Shown here: piece by piece, positions 10,502-22,800 of the stretch
Layout: every line of letters starts with the position of its first letter
How positions within the stretch are numbered: position 1 is the stretch's first letter
NCBI GenBank assembly: GCA_029718625.1
Contig: CM056380.1
Span: 115,628,138-115,692,137, forward strand
Source: Synaphobranchus kaupii
Lineage: Eukaryota > Chordata > Actinopteri > Anguilliformes > Synaphobranchidae
Length of the DNA stretch: 64,000 nt
Direction: 5' to 3'
Made by a program: the position numbers and the translations under genes
The notes under the pieces: generated by a model
Seen by the model: the letters and a program-made list of their open reading frames with translations, nothing else
Told to the model about the DNA's origin: nothing
The model's database searches: none

Positions 10502-12032
10502 CACTACTCACAAAAAGTTAGGGATATTTGGCTTTCGGGTGAAATTTATGGAAAATGTAAGTTCACACTACAGTGATATTATACGTATCATGAAAGTAGG
10601 GCATTTAAGTAGAAGCATGCAATGGTGATTTCCTCATCTCAAACAATTTATTGAAACAAAAGCCAACAACAGTGGTGGGTATACCACAACAAAAATGTCA
10701 ATGTCTCAATAACTTGTCATGTGCCCTTGAGCATCAATTACAGCTTGACAACGACGTCTCATGCTGTTCACAAGTCGACTTATTGTCTGCTGAGGCATGG
10801 CATCCCACTCTTCTTGAAGGGCGGCCCTCAGGTCATTGAGGTTCTGGGGTACAGAGTTACGAGCCTCTACACGGTGAGTCAGCTGATCCCATAGGTTTTC
10901 TATGGGATTCAGGTCTGGAGAAAGTGCAGGCCACTCCATTTGAGGTACCCCAGTCTCCAGCAGCCTTTCCCTAATGATGCGACCTCGATGAGCTGGAGCA
11001 TTGTCGTCCATGAAGATGAAATTAGGCCTGTGTTGTTCATGCAGGGGCACAATGACTGGATTAATGATGTTATTCAGGTAGTATGGGCTTGTCACTGTAC
11101 CATTCACAAAGTGTAGGGCAGTTCTGTATTGACTAGACACACCTGCCCACACTGTAACACCGCCACCACCAAAGGGTCGTCTGGTGACAACAGTGGCTGA
11201 TGCATAGCGCTCTCCTTGACGTCTCCAACATCGTTGGCGGCCATCATTTCTGCTCAACGTGAATCGACTTTCATCAGAGAACAGCACTGAGGCCCACTGG
11301 TCCCTCGTCCAGCGTAAATGCTCCCTGGCCAATGCAAGACGATGACGCCTGTGCCTGGTGGTGTGGTCAGGTACCCTTGCAGGTCGTCTAGCACGCAGAC
11401 CACGCTGATGTAAACAGTTTCGAATGGTCTGACGTGACACTTGGGTGCCTCTCACCTCCCTTAAATGTGCCTGGAGTTGAGTGGCATTCATCATCCGGTT
11501 CCGCAGGGCACTGTTCACAATGAAGCGGTCATCAGTGTGGGATGTGGCCAAAGGACATCCACTTCTATGCCTTTCTGTGACTCTTCCAGTCTCTCTGTAT
11601 CTCTGTTGCAACCTGCTGATGACACTCTGTGACACTCTAAGCTCAGTGGCCACTTCCCTCTGAGAACATCCTGTTTGAAGCCTCGCAATGGCGAGGTACT
11701 GTTGTTCAATTGTTAGGTGTCGTCTTGGTCTCATGATGTCAAAATGTGAACAGCATGATGAAGAGGACTGTTTAAATACCAATTCTAATTGAACCAGGAA
11801 ATTTATTGGTCGATTCATGGATCAAACACCTGTTGTGAATTTTGCCGTTCAGCTCCTTGTTAGAGAACAGCAAGTTGTGCAAAAAGTACTGAAACATTGA
11901 ATAGTTGGACATGTGCATTTAAAAGTTTAGAGAAGGTCAAATTAATTTCACCTGTAAATGTTATAGTGCATTTTAGGTTCATCCTGAAATTTCACCCGAA
12001 AGCCGAATATCCCTAACTTTTTGTGAGTAGTG
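10502..12032 (-). mobile_element. Apparently intact Tc1-family transposon
   Basis: The terminal inverted repeats start CACTACTCACAAAAAGTTAG and match over about 46 bp with one mismatch. TA lies outside each end (10500-10501 and 12033-12034). The 1531-bp body carries one uninterrupted transposase frame on the minus strand. Length, TIRs, target duplication and open frame are all those of a complete element. It ends about 1.65 kb upstream of the receptor start codon. Confidence 0.95.
10706..11734 (-). CDS. Tc1-family DD34E transposase
   Basis: This is a 342-residue transposase that would cut the element at its TIRs and paste it at TA sites, acting in the nucleus. The N-terminus has paired helix-turn-helix DNA-binding segments ([20 protein letters not shown], then [12 protein letters not shown]). 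The catalytic core shows LFSDESRF (first Asp), [13 protein letters not shown] (second Asp) and [11 protein letters not shown] (Glu). Exactly 34 residues lie between the second Asp and the Glu. The C-terminus [12 protein letters not shown] is usual for the group. I chose the Met at 11734 because relatives begin close to this MRPRR block. The frame stays open upstream to 11818, but those 28 residues look like leader sequence. There are no stops or frameshifts. Activity is unproven. Confidence 0.93.
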   Translation of the reverse strand: MRPRRHLTIEQQYLAIARLQTGCSQREVATELRVSQSVISRLQQRYRETGRVTERHRSGCPLATSHTDDRFIVNSALRNRMMNATQLQAHLREVRGTQVSRQTIRNCLHQRGLRARRPARVPDHTTRHRRHRLALAREHLRWTRDQWASVLFSDESRFTLSRNDGRQRCWRRQGERYASATVVTRRPFGGGGVTVWAGVSSQYRTALHFVNGTVTSPYYLNNIINPVIVPLHEQHRPNFIFMDDNAPAHRGRIIRERLLETGVPQMEWPALSPDLNPIENLWDQLTHRVEARNSVPQNLNDLRAALQEEWDAMPQQTISRLVNSMRRRCQAVIDAQGHMTSY

Positions 12033-12034
12033 TA

Positions 12035-12539
12035 TTATGAGTGTTGTGTCCACAAATATTTATTTTTTACTATAAATGAACCGTCTAAGGAAGTTGCCCT
12101 AACAATTTTGGGGGCGAATTGTAACTTCAGTGTATACTCTCATCCATTACAAAGTATCTACATTTTCTCCAGTTCTAGGTGAAAGTCTGACTGTAAAAAT
12201 AGCCAATTGTAACTGTCATACTGTTATCATCTTGCTACAAAGTTCTGCAGTTGAGAGGCAATACGAAGCAAACAGAATGAAATTACTTTCGCCACCACTA
12301 GATTGACTGAGTGCGGTTACATGATCGGCCGGCGTGTTTTTCTATTTGTCTGATTCCTCTGAGTATAGCCTACATACTGTAACTGCTAATTTTATTAACA
12401 ATGGTGAGAAAAATTATCGTGAGACAATAAGAAAACGCCTATATTGGATTTAGAGCTGAAATTAACCCATACATAAGTTATAAACTCTCCAAATGCTTTA
12501 ACGGCGTTACGTTACATTTCACGTCAATACCACAAAGAG
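12035..12539. other. No recognisable gene
   Basis: Non-coding sequence between the Tc1 element and the promoter region of the nuclear receptor. No repeat or open frame that I can identify. Confidence 0.5.
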
Positions 12540-13030
12540 CAGTGACCTTGATTGGTGTTTTCCTCAAAGTGTGTTGTCTGGCCAAAAACGTGACCGCAGG
12601 GAACAGCTTCTTAAAGACGCAGTCGGGCACTCAATAACAGCTTACTCCAAACACAATTTATTGGCCCAAGTGCTCAAAGTCACCACTGTTCGCCAACCTT
12701 CGAACTTCTTGTCTGTTTTCAATGTTACGGGAACCCTTAACTTACGGAATCGAATGGCAACTTAGGAAAACAGGCAGTCACGGTGAGCTCCGCCTATCGT
12801 CCATGTGCTGCGACCCCTCCTCTTCCTCCCACACATCGCAAGCTCCCTGTATTTGCATAAAATGTGTGTCAGTAGGGCAGCTCTTTTCGCGGCTCACATG
12901 CAACGCGCACATGCAGCATAGCTCAACGAACCATACCTAGTCTAATCAGTACAACTGGCTCGCCTCCACGCTTCAGCTCAGCCAATGAAAACGTGAGAAC
13001 GAATAAAAGAGGGGGAGAAAGGGGAGTGCA
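12540..13030 (+). promoter_or_regulatory. Probable proximal promoter of the Rev-erb gene
   Basis: Elements seen are an inverted CCAAT next to a TCAAGGTCA half-site (in reverse, about 12543-12556), AACGTG at 12587-12592, CCAAT at 12982-12986, AACGTG at 12990-12995, and an AT-rich AATAAAAG at 13002-13009 that could serve as a TATA-like element. CACGTT/AACGTG is the E-prime box used by CLOCK/BMAL1 in clock genes, and NR1D genes are known clock targets. A start near 13030 would give a 5' leader of about 650 nt. The start site itself is inferred. Confidence 0.45.
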
Positions 13031-13038
13031 TGAGATGC

Positions 13039-13041
<3 letters not shown>

Positions 13042-13119
<78 letters not shown>
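13042..13119 (+). repeat. (GA)n tract in the probable 5' leader
   Basis: About 39 uninterrupted GA units. It lies between the TATA-like element and the start codon, so it is probably transcribed. Long Ser-Leu or Arg-Glu open frames through it are repeat artefacts. An AACGTG box follows at 13192-13197. Confidence 0.95.
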
Positions 13120-13122
<3 letters not shown>

Positions 13123-13680
13123 CCCACATACGAAAACAATAACAAGGGAGGTTTAAGAAAAAAAGCTAGTCACATTTCACTGACACCTGAAAACGTGGTA
13201 GGTGGGGGCTGCCGTGTGCGTGTATTAGAAGGTGTGCAGAGCTTGTTTGACAGTTCTCCCTGGAAGACGCTTATGACTGTACACGGACACTAGGCTGAAT
13301 TCTTGGAATTTGTGCAAACGCTAGTTGTGGCACACGCGCTCACACAACACTTTAATCAAGCCAAGCAACTGTTAAAGGGAAGCTAAAGAGGACAGATGCG
13401 ACATCAGACCTTGTCGTTTTAACGTAGGCTACCGGAGATACATTTTGAATTTAGTCTACATATTTGTTCCTATTAATATTTTATTAGATTTTTTAGTTTT
13501 TGGGTGACACAACCCCCTCATGCACTATGCACAGTTATCTGTTCTTTCTGGAAGACGCTTTATGAACGGAAACTTCATGACTCTTTAACCCATATCAAAA
13601 CGACTGCTCCTTACTGATATACAGAGACAAACAACGTCAATACATTTATAATTAATTGGAAGCAGCCTGAACAAACAACA

Positions 13681-13696
13681 ATGGATAACAGTCCAG
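13681..13696 (+). CDS. nr1d4: Rev-erb coding exon 1
   Basis: Only 16 coding nucleotides (MDNSP plus one base), ending at a GTAAGA donor, phase 1. A very short first coding exon followed by a GVI-like motif in exon 2 is also the arrangement of human NR1D1. This supports the ATG at 13681. Confidence 0.85.
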
Positions 13697-16600
13697 GTAA
13701 GAACTATTGTATGGCTTACCGTGCATGTTGACAAATTTAGTATTTATGCTTAGTATAAATAATGCATATCCCGGTTATTCCTTTCTGCAGTGTATCGCAT
13801 AAAGACAAGAGCAACATGCCTATTTATGTTAAATATACGAAATTATTGGTCAGTAGCCTAGTTCAAAGGTACTAATGTTACACTGATGTACAGATCTAGC
13901 CTACAAATGGCACTGCAAGTAGGCTACTGAATTTGGAATATCGGGAAATTCTGAATATCGATCACTCGCAGATTGAATGTAAAATAACCGAATGAGCTGT
14001 ATCTTCGATTTATATTTTAAATGCTTTAGTAGCTTAACTGCAAATCGACACTCGCCTGCCATTTCAATGTGTTATTTTAATGTAGCCTAATGCGTTCTGT
14101 CTGTTAGCCTATTGCCTATTGCCGTGGTCTTCCAGAAAACCCATCATGAATATCCTACTGCATACAGATTCTGATGGTTCAAATGAAATTGCCCTATGGA
14201 CAGCAGTTTCTCTATTCCAAGCGGTGGGAGCTCGCTTCTACTGAAACACGTCTGACTAAACTATGCTACAGTAGGCTACTTCCTGCCTTTTGGCAGGTAA
14301 ACAAACTCACGTGTAGCCTAGTGGCGACCAGATATGATCTCTGACTTGCCTGATAGCGCACAGTAGCCTACAAACTTGTTTTCCTTCAAGATAAGCAGTT
14401 TTGTTTTTATTATGCTGGCTTGGCATTGGTAAAAGAAACGTCTGAGTATCAAAATTAAACGGTTCAGTGTCACCGAAATCGTTTCCACGGTGACGTTAGA
14501 GTTAATATGCTGGTGGTTCATTTACAAAGCTGCAGTCACGTTCCAGTACTGGTGACTGCACCGTTGTCTCGTGCTGAGGCGCACCCCTTCAGCGCCACAT
14601 AGCCTACATTCTCACAACGCGTGCATCAGGCATGTGAAGCCAATGTCATTACTAACATCACATTTATGGCCAATAAAATGTGGACTGAACGCATGCCAGG
14701 GTTGAGTGCAGTAGGTTAATCAAAGCATTGTTTGCATCGGAAAGCCAAACCATGTTTTTATTTTGTCACACATCTCGATTAAGGTCTGATGATCATATTA
14801 CCACCAATAAATCGTTGGCTCTGAAGAACCGATGATATTTATTAATCTGGATTTAATTTGATTTATTAAAAGTCCCTTGGGGTTGTATTACTTCCATGAA
14901 TGACACTAGCCTATAAAACAATATAATGTATCACCATACGCTTTATATGCATTCTTAAGTATTTCTCCATTAAGATTTTGACTTTAATGATTGGCTTTAA
15001 ATGATTTGTATGGCTAGCTGTGCATAGGGTTATAATGTGTTGCAGGATTAACATATTATTTTCGGTATAATGAAATTATTGTAATACCGTGTGACATTGA
15101 ATATTGTTTGGTAATTGTATGAGAACTGACCACCTTGCTGTTGAAGAAGTGCAGAGCTAAACAAGTTATGCACAGATCATTTGAGACCTTTTTACTGCCA
15201 GCATGTACCAGACAAATTAATTATGGGTACAGTCTGACCTAAAAATCGACTGACACAGTGGACCACTGAGTTGGGAAACTGGACCAGTCTGAACTGGTCT
15301 GGTGCTTGCCTACAGTTTGAAGTGTTCCGTTAAATCTCTGTAGGCTACACCAGCCTATTTTGTCAGTCTTCTTATAATTTATATTGAACCCCATGCATGT
15401 CTACTATTTATGTGGCCGATATTATTGCTTTTTATTACTGGCAAAGCAGCTCCGCGTATACGTGTTTGTGGTTGATAAGAATTTGAAGTCGCTATGTACA
15501 ATTCAAACCCCTTAAACCAGTTTTAAAACTATTCAAGGTTGTGAACGAAGTTGATAGCGCCGATAGTGTGAACAGATTGTCTTCGGCTACTCCCGAGTTA
15601 CAATTCTGCTCGATTACGCTTTAACATTTAATGAATCATATAGCCTAGCCGAAGCTTTCTTCACTATAGCCCATTCCTGGTGTTTTTCAGCACTGGCTGC
15701 TGCGCTGGATGCTTCTCGGTGACATCACGTGTATACGCTTCCTCAGCCGCGTGCCGCGCGTGATTCCATCTTACCCCTCCCCTCTCTGCTCTCCCCTCCC
15801 GGAGACTCATGTTTTCATCCTACCCGGAGTGATAGAGAGGTTGGTCAGTGGGTCAGCGATTTTGTGCCTCAACTCATTCCCTCACGTTCCCTGCTTCGTG
15901 CGCAGTTTATTCCACAGGATATTCGACAGTGCTCGCTTAATTTGCACACAGCTGGCACTCGGTTTAAAATGAACGACAGCCATCCTCGACAAACACTCAG
16001 ATAAGGGTAACGCATATTTATTGCACTAGCAAGCCATCTCCCCGTCTTCCCTTTGGTTGTGTTCTCTATGACTGGAACGTGACCGCCCCGCTCGTGGGAG
16101 ATTAGCTCTTTTACTCCTCCGGTACAGTAATGTGGCGCCAGGATTCGCCTGTCACGCTGCCAGATAAAACGTGCGACCAAGGACAGGGAAGGAAGTAAAG
16201 GAATTCGACAAAATGATTGGGATGGGGACATTTTAAAAAAAAACATAACAAATAGTTATGTTTGTGCCTGTGAAAACCTTGTTTCCATTCTAAAAAAGAT
16301 CATAGTGTTTGATCATTTCTCTGGTAGCCATTGAAAGTAATTACTTAACAGTAGTAGTTTTTATTATTACTTTTATTATTATTTGCACCTGCGCTTTATA
16401 CATGAGCCTTCATTAAAACGAGCATAGCACGCACAGAAATACGGAAAACAGCTAAAAATGTTCAAGCCACTGAAATATATGGTGTATTGGAATGGACCAA
16501 ATAATGATGATCAGAGCATTGCTGAAAGAAAGATGGAATTTAACACATGCCTAAACATGAGGGCAGGAACCGACATCACCAACCTTACAAACCCACATTG

Positions 16601-16810
16601 ATAGACTATCACGGGACGGAGAGCACGACAGAAGAAAGGGGGGTCAGAGAAAGAAGCTTACAGGGAGGAGAGGGGTTGATATTGTGCTTGGTGAACACAG
16701 TCACGTTTGTGTGCAGCACTTATAGAATAGCACTTGCATGGCTCACAATAAGCAGGGTCTGCTTGTTCCTCAATAATTGCAAGTTCACATAGACCCCAAA
16801 AGTTTTTAAC

Positions 16811-16883
<73 letters not shown>

Positions 16884-19800
16884 TTTGCAAAAAAAAAAAA
16901 AAAGTGCATGGCACTCATGCACGACTCCAGGGGTTGTATGTGGCACTCTTGGGTTCCACCGGTTGCTTTTTTTTTGGGTGACTGACAGTATAAAGCCATT
17001 TGGTTTCCAGAAGGCTCCTGTCCACTGTGAGGTTCTCAGTGTAGCAGACTGTATGCTGCTGCTCTTCCTCTTTATTTTGACTACTCCACATTAATACTGC
17101 GACAACTGTGCTTGGATTCGCTTCATATCCTGCACATATTATATAGTGCTGTGACTGTCCCAGGACATACAGTATAATATGTACATCTGAATAAACTTTT
17201 TCTTCAAGGACAGAGGAAAGTCAGGAGACAGAAAGTGCTCATGTTTGTGCTGCTCCACATGCACTTCTTTCCTCAAGCTGTCAGTCATCTTTTCACACGC
17301 CGGGGACCGACATAACATGAGTACCTCACTCGCTGGCCTTTGAGGATAGCGCCCCTCCCCCAGGACACTGGAAAATGTCACTCATTTCCTTGCATGGGGA
17401 TGTTGGAGGCAACTGGTAAAGATAAGCATCTGAGGAAAGATGGGGTTTGGACACAATTCAGGGCTGTTAGGTATACCTGCTGTCACGCTTTAATAAAGAC
17501 CAACAATGCAGCGACACGTGCTGGCAGCTGATTTGCATGTACTGTAGCCAGAGGAAAAGTCACGCACATCCCAAAGGAAACACTCAGCGAGGTTAGTGAG
17601 TTAGTTTCCGTATATGCACACAAAGACCATATCCTCCTTAAATACCTCAGGAAATCACATTCTCTTCTGGATTTTGACAACCTTTTAATACAATTAATTA
17701 AATCTACAACCACAATTTTCAATTTAAAAAGCAAAATTGTAATTCTAAACAGGTACTAAATAATTAGTATGAAGCACATAATTTTCAGTCACAAATAAAT
17801 AAAAAAATAGACAAACCATAAGCACTTTGAACATTCACTCATATGAGCTACATGATTGCCTAGCATGGGATGGTTTTACTGTAATGTACACTGAACAGTT
17901 AACTTTTGAACTACTAGTTACATTACTGAAGATGTAAGCCTAACATTATCTCGTAGCATTTCTCTTTTGGTGGAATTTGTCTTATGATGTCTTATAGTAA
18001 GGTAACGGGTTTATGAAAGCAACAAGGAACATTGCAATATGTGCTTTATATTGCCCAAAAAGTGGAGAAGAAATGTGGGAAAATGCACTGTCAGACTGAA
18101 TGGGTGTGACGTGCGGGTGATATTACCATGTATAGTAGATAAATCATTTCATCCGTAAACATCCCAGTCACATGCACACCTTTGCGCCTGGATACAATCG
18201 ATGACTTTTCATCCTATACAGTCAAATAAACAACATCGAAGGACGAGAAAACGTGAACAATCACGTTTTGCTCTCTCTCCACTTCCCGTGTTTAAGTAGA
18301 ACACTAGGGTAACACGAGGTAGACTTTGGGACCCTCAGTGGTTACTGAATCGGTCTTCAAACGTGATCGTTCCCGCTGCCTGTTATATTACACGGGACTG
18401 CGGAACCCGCGAGCGAGCAAGAGCGGTGACTGTGTCAGGAGTCCATGTGAGGCGGGCGGTCAGGTGTCGTGCAGCTAGTCGGCTCTGGGCGCGCCGCCAA
18501 AGGAGCTGATCTATTATTGGAGCCTAGGCGGCAGCTGGCTTTGCAGACACGTGAGGCGGCCGTGTCTATGCTCATCCACAACGCATGACCAGATGCTAGT
18601 AGGAGGTTAGGGAGAGGAGGAGGGATGAAAAGATCTGAGTTCACACTCAAAGCAGAAGCTGCATGTCTGCGTAAGAACACAGCATCCATCCAACCAGCCT
18701 TTAATCTTTATTATGTAGCCTATGGACACGCATCTCGGGGGCGGGGGGGGGGGGGGATTCTGCCAATTATAAACATCAATTTTGCTCAGCAACAAGCCAG
18801 TACACTACCAGAATACATAAATAGCGCCGCATTGTTCGTTTAAGCCGCTGTTCCGAGACGATTTAGCGCTTTACAGACCTTCCATTAAAACGCACATTCT
18901 AGGCATTATTGACATCGAGGAAAAAGAGGGAAGACAGAAGAGATTGTGGAAGTGTTTATAACTACAATTTCGCCTGAAGCTTGGAAACTTTATCGCCAAT
19001 AAACTTATTTTCCAATCCGTTAAAAAATCATTTAAAAAATAAAACCGGAGCCAAAAGCAGTAGCATAATATCCGTCGCAACATGTTTACCATCGTATTAC
19101 AAATTTTGCAATGTGGAAATATAGCCTAGCTGTCCCTTCATCGCCTCGGCTATCGGTCTCAAATTGTCGCCGCTCAAGGTCACAGGCAGCATATTATGAG
19201 GCATTATTTCCTAATTACAATTCGGTGACCTTTTCTTTCTCGAGTGTGCCCGAACACTAAACTGGGTTAAGGCAGGATAGGCTACAGGTGCCAAGTATAA
19301 AGATTACCTGCGGGTGCCATTGAGAATCCATCTATGGCGTAATGTTATACTCCAAAAAGCAGGCTGCTTTACTAACTGAACAATCATGGGTGTGTGGGGG
19401 CGGTGATGCGTACCAGCAACGGCATGCGCTTGACATTTCTGCATTATATAAAATTATTCACCCTAAACTGATTAAGTAATACATGGTTCTATACATTCAT
19501 AATGTAAGTTATGCACGTTGATCTAGTTAAGGGAAAGTGCTAAGCAAATCAATAATCTGTTGATACAGTTAAAACTGGACATATCAGAAAAATTGGAAAT
19601 CAAGGTGTTTCTTGTCACTTGTGGTAACGGTTTTCCTTGTTAACAGACCTGATAGCCATTACATTACATTACAGGCATTTAGCAGACGCTCTTATCTAGA
19701 TGGACTTACACAGCATTTACACGGTATCCATTTCTACAGCTGGATATATATACTGAAGCAATGTACCTTGCTCAAGGGTACAACGGCAATGTCCTACCTG

Positions 19801-22800
19801 GGAATCGAACCTGCAACCTTTCGGTTACAAGCCCAGTTCCTTAACCATTATACTACACTGCCGCCAAATTGCTTTATTTTACCTCACTATTTTCTTCAGT
19901 ATTGACTGTAACTAAAAACCATCTCCTCTCTTCTGACCTGTGCCCATAGGGAGTGTGATTCTCTATGCGGGGTCCTCTGGCAGCGCCAGCCCCAGCCCTG
20001 GCAGCCCTGGCAGCCCATCCAGCGGGTACCAGACACAGTCGCCCTCCTCCCACTCCCAGCCCTCGTCCCCGGAGGAGGTCTCCTTCACCGAGATCGGGGC
20101 CCTGAAGCAGAGAGGACGGGGTGGGGGCACCCCTCCCTCACCCAAACTGGTCTTCCAGTTCCCCGAAGTCACCAATGCCCCTGCTCCCTCCTCCGCCCCT
20201 TCCCAGCTCACCTTCTCCCACCCCATTGTGGGGAAGAGGCCCTGTGGGTTTACCGGAACTTTCTCGAGTGAGTGCTTTTGCCTCCCACACTGGCCCGCCT
20301 TTGTGCCTGAAATTGTGTGCCCCTTCAGAGCAGTGTAGACTTGGTTTAAAAAAAATAAAATATATATATATATATATAAACTTATCTTCATAGTACTGGA
20401 TTAAAAAAAAAATCTGCATAGTACCAGTAGTTTGTTAAAAAGTTGCTTGACAACTTAAATCTCATGTCAAGGAAAACAACTAAATTGAAAAGATGTGTCT
20501 TAAGCATTTTAAAGTGCTTTGAGATTGGAAAAGATTCTTTATAAGTGCAATGTATTATTATTATTGTTATTATTATTATTAGTATCCTGCACATTCAATT
20601 GAAAGCAGTACATTTTCATGTTTCTTTCCAAAACTCAGCGATACCTTTGTGCTTTTTGAGGCATTTCTCTCCGCTGTTCTGACCAGTTCTCTCTCTCCAT
20701 CAGAGACGGGAGGGATGGTGCTCCTGTGCAAGGTGTGCGGGGACATCGCATCAGGGTTCCACTACGGAGTCCATGCCTGTGAAGGCTGCAAGGTGAGACA
20801 ACAGCAGCCTGGGTCCAACCATTCTAACACACAATGTCATCTGAATAACAAAAGCTCTTTAAGCAATGCATACTGTACATTTGGTGCTTTAGCCATCACC
20901 TGGGAGGCATGTCTGGCTAAAGTGCTAGTCTTTAGCATGGCGGAAAACTGCATCTCCAGTGGAAAAATTGCTTGTTATCATAAGCAGCATAATAATATTA
21001 ATAAAAATAATAATGATAATAATAATCTTCGTTAAAAAAGTTAAACAAATCGGCCTACAAATAAGTAAGGTAAAGAGTCAGGTAAGGAGGGTTCCATCTC
21101 TCCATCCAGTGGTGTCTGCGTTTTCCCGGTCGCCCGCTCCCCGCTGACCGCTGACCGCACTTCTCCTCCACAGGGCTTCTTCCGCCGGAGCATCCAGCAG
21201 AACATCCACTACAAGATGTGCGTGAAGAACGAGAACTGTCTGATCATGCGCATGAACCGCAACCGCTGCCAGCACTGCCGCTTTAAGAAGTGCCTCTCCG
21301 TGGGCATGTCCCGAGATGGTGAGCACCGCTGTCAGTCTGCACAAACCACGCCCACCCACCAAGGAGCAAGGTCTCCCTCACAGAGATAGGGCCGGATTCA
21401 GAGATGGCCAACTTAAACAATGCACTTAAGTGCCTCTCTTGCAAGTTTTTTTACGCGGGAGGAGACGCTGTATTCTTTATAAATGTGGGGTACAGTCAAC
21501 CAAATGTTTTTCCCCAGTTTATTTTCTCGTAGACAACCCAGCAATCAAGTTGTGCTCCTGTGACATTTGGAACTCATGTACCCACTTGTTTGCTTTCACA
21601 TCTACGTACACGTCATTACTAATATTCCATCAACACCACCATGTTGGCATAACATTTTGCTCGATTTGCGGAGATGAAGGTCTTTTAACAGTCTTCTACA
21701 TTCAAGATATGAGAGGGCCTTCTTGCAATAGAGTCTATCCATCTTTTCCTCATCTCTGTCCAAGCCTGAGAGTTTTTGGCCTGACTACTCACTCCGACTG
21801 TCCCCTTCAGCTTCTCTCTCGCTCTCTCCTCTCCGAATTTCTCTACCCTCTCCCTCTCCTCCTTTCCCGTTCCTGCCTTTTCTGGCCCCCCTCCATCTCA
21901 CGCGGACAGTGATCTATGGGAACGGGAGCGCCACGATCCCTGAAGCTATCCCTCATGTCCAAAACGGCGGTTTATTTTCTGAAATTTGGAATGCGGGAAG
22001 ACCGACTGTCTTCCATGCCTATCGGAACATATCGTTCCGTTAACGAAGGGGGCACAAGCCGCAATTAGGAGAGCACCACAGGAACACACCGCTCTCATCC
22101 ATCTTTGAAATAGTATTATTTTACACCAGGAGCCCGTCCCCAGACATGTTTCGCAGAATGCCAAATGGCAATTAATCAATTTTTTTGTGTGTGTGTCTGT
22201 ATTGGGTACACATTTAGCTGACCTAAAAAACATTCCTGCTGTACCGTTTTACCACAGTCCCCTATATTGTGACAAACTTGGTCACATGTTTCTCTTTCCT
22301 CTCTGCATTTTATTTTCTTACAGTAAAAACTTTACAGGACATTGTCAGGTGTCAAACGGATTTGGCACCTGAGAAAATTTTGGGTTGAGATTTTTTGACA
22401 GCCTAATAGAGCCCAGGAAGCCTAATAGAGCCCAGGACACTCACAGAAACCGGATTTTTTCCTAGAACACTTGATTTATTGATAGCTGCTGGAATAAAAT
22501 GAGTAAATTTAATAATTTAGCCAAAATTATATTGAAAAATTATGTTTTATTTCAAACGGTTTTCCCCTTGCTGGCTCCGCCTACGTGCCTATGACACGTT
22601 ACCAAATGGATCTATTGCCCATCCCCCCCAACTGTAACTCCTCCCTCCCCCCTCCCGTCTGTGCTCTCACTCCAGCCCAATTTGCGTCTTTTGAAATTGT
22701 GAAGTGGGCGGAGACGGAACAAAAGCCGGTGTTTATTACCCCTTTAACACCTCCATGTAGAAGTAACACAGTTCTCCCTATGAGTCACTTATGCCACCCT

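Noticed and set aside
12923..13293. Poly Ser-Leu and Arg-Glu open frames
   Set aside because: Translations of the (GA)n tract on both strands.
15709..16246. Overlapping open frames on both strands in intron 1
   Set aside because: They come from a GC-rich island with few stops by composition, and no family resemblance was found.
16658..17094. His-Thr and Val-Cys repeat open frames
   Set aside because: They arise from the (GT)n microsatellite and adjoining homopolymers in intron 1.
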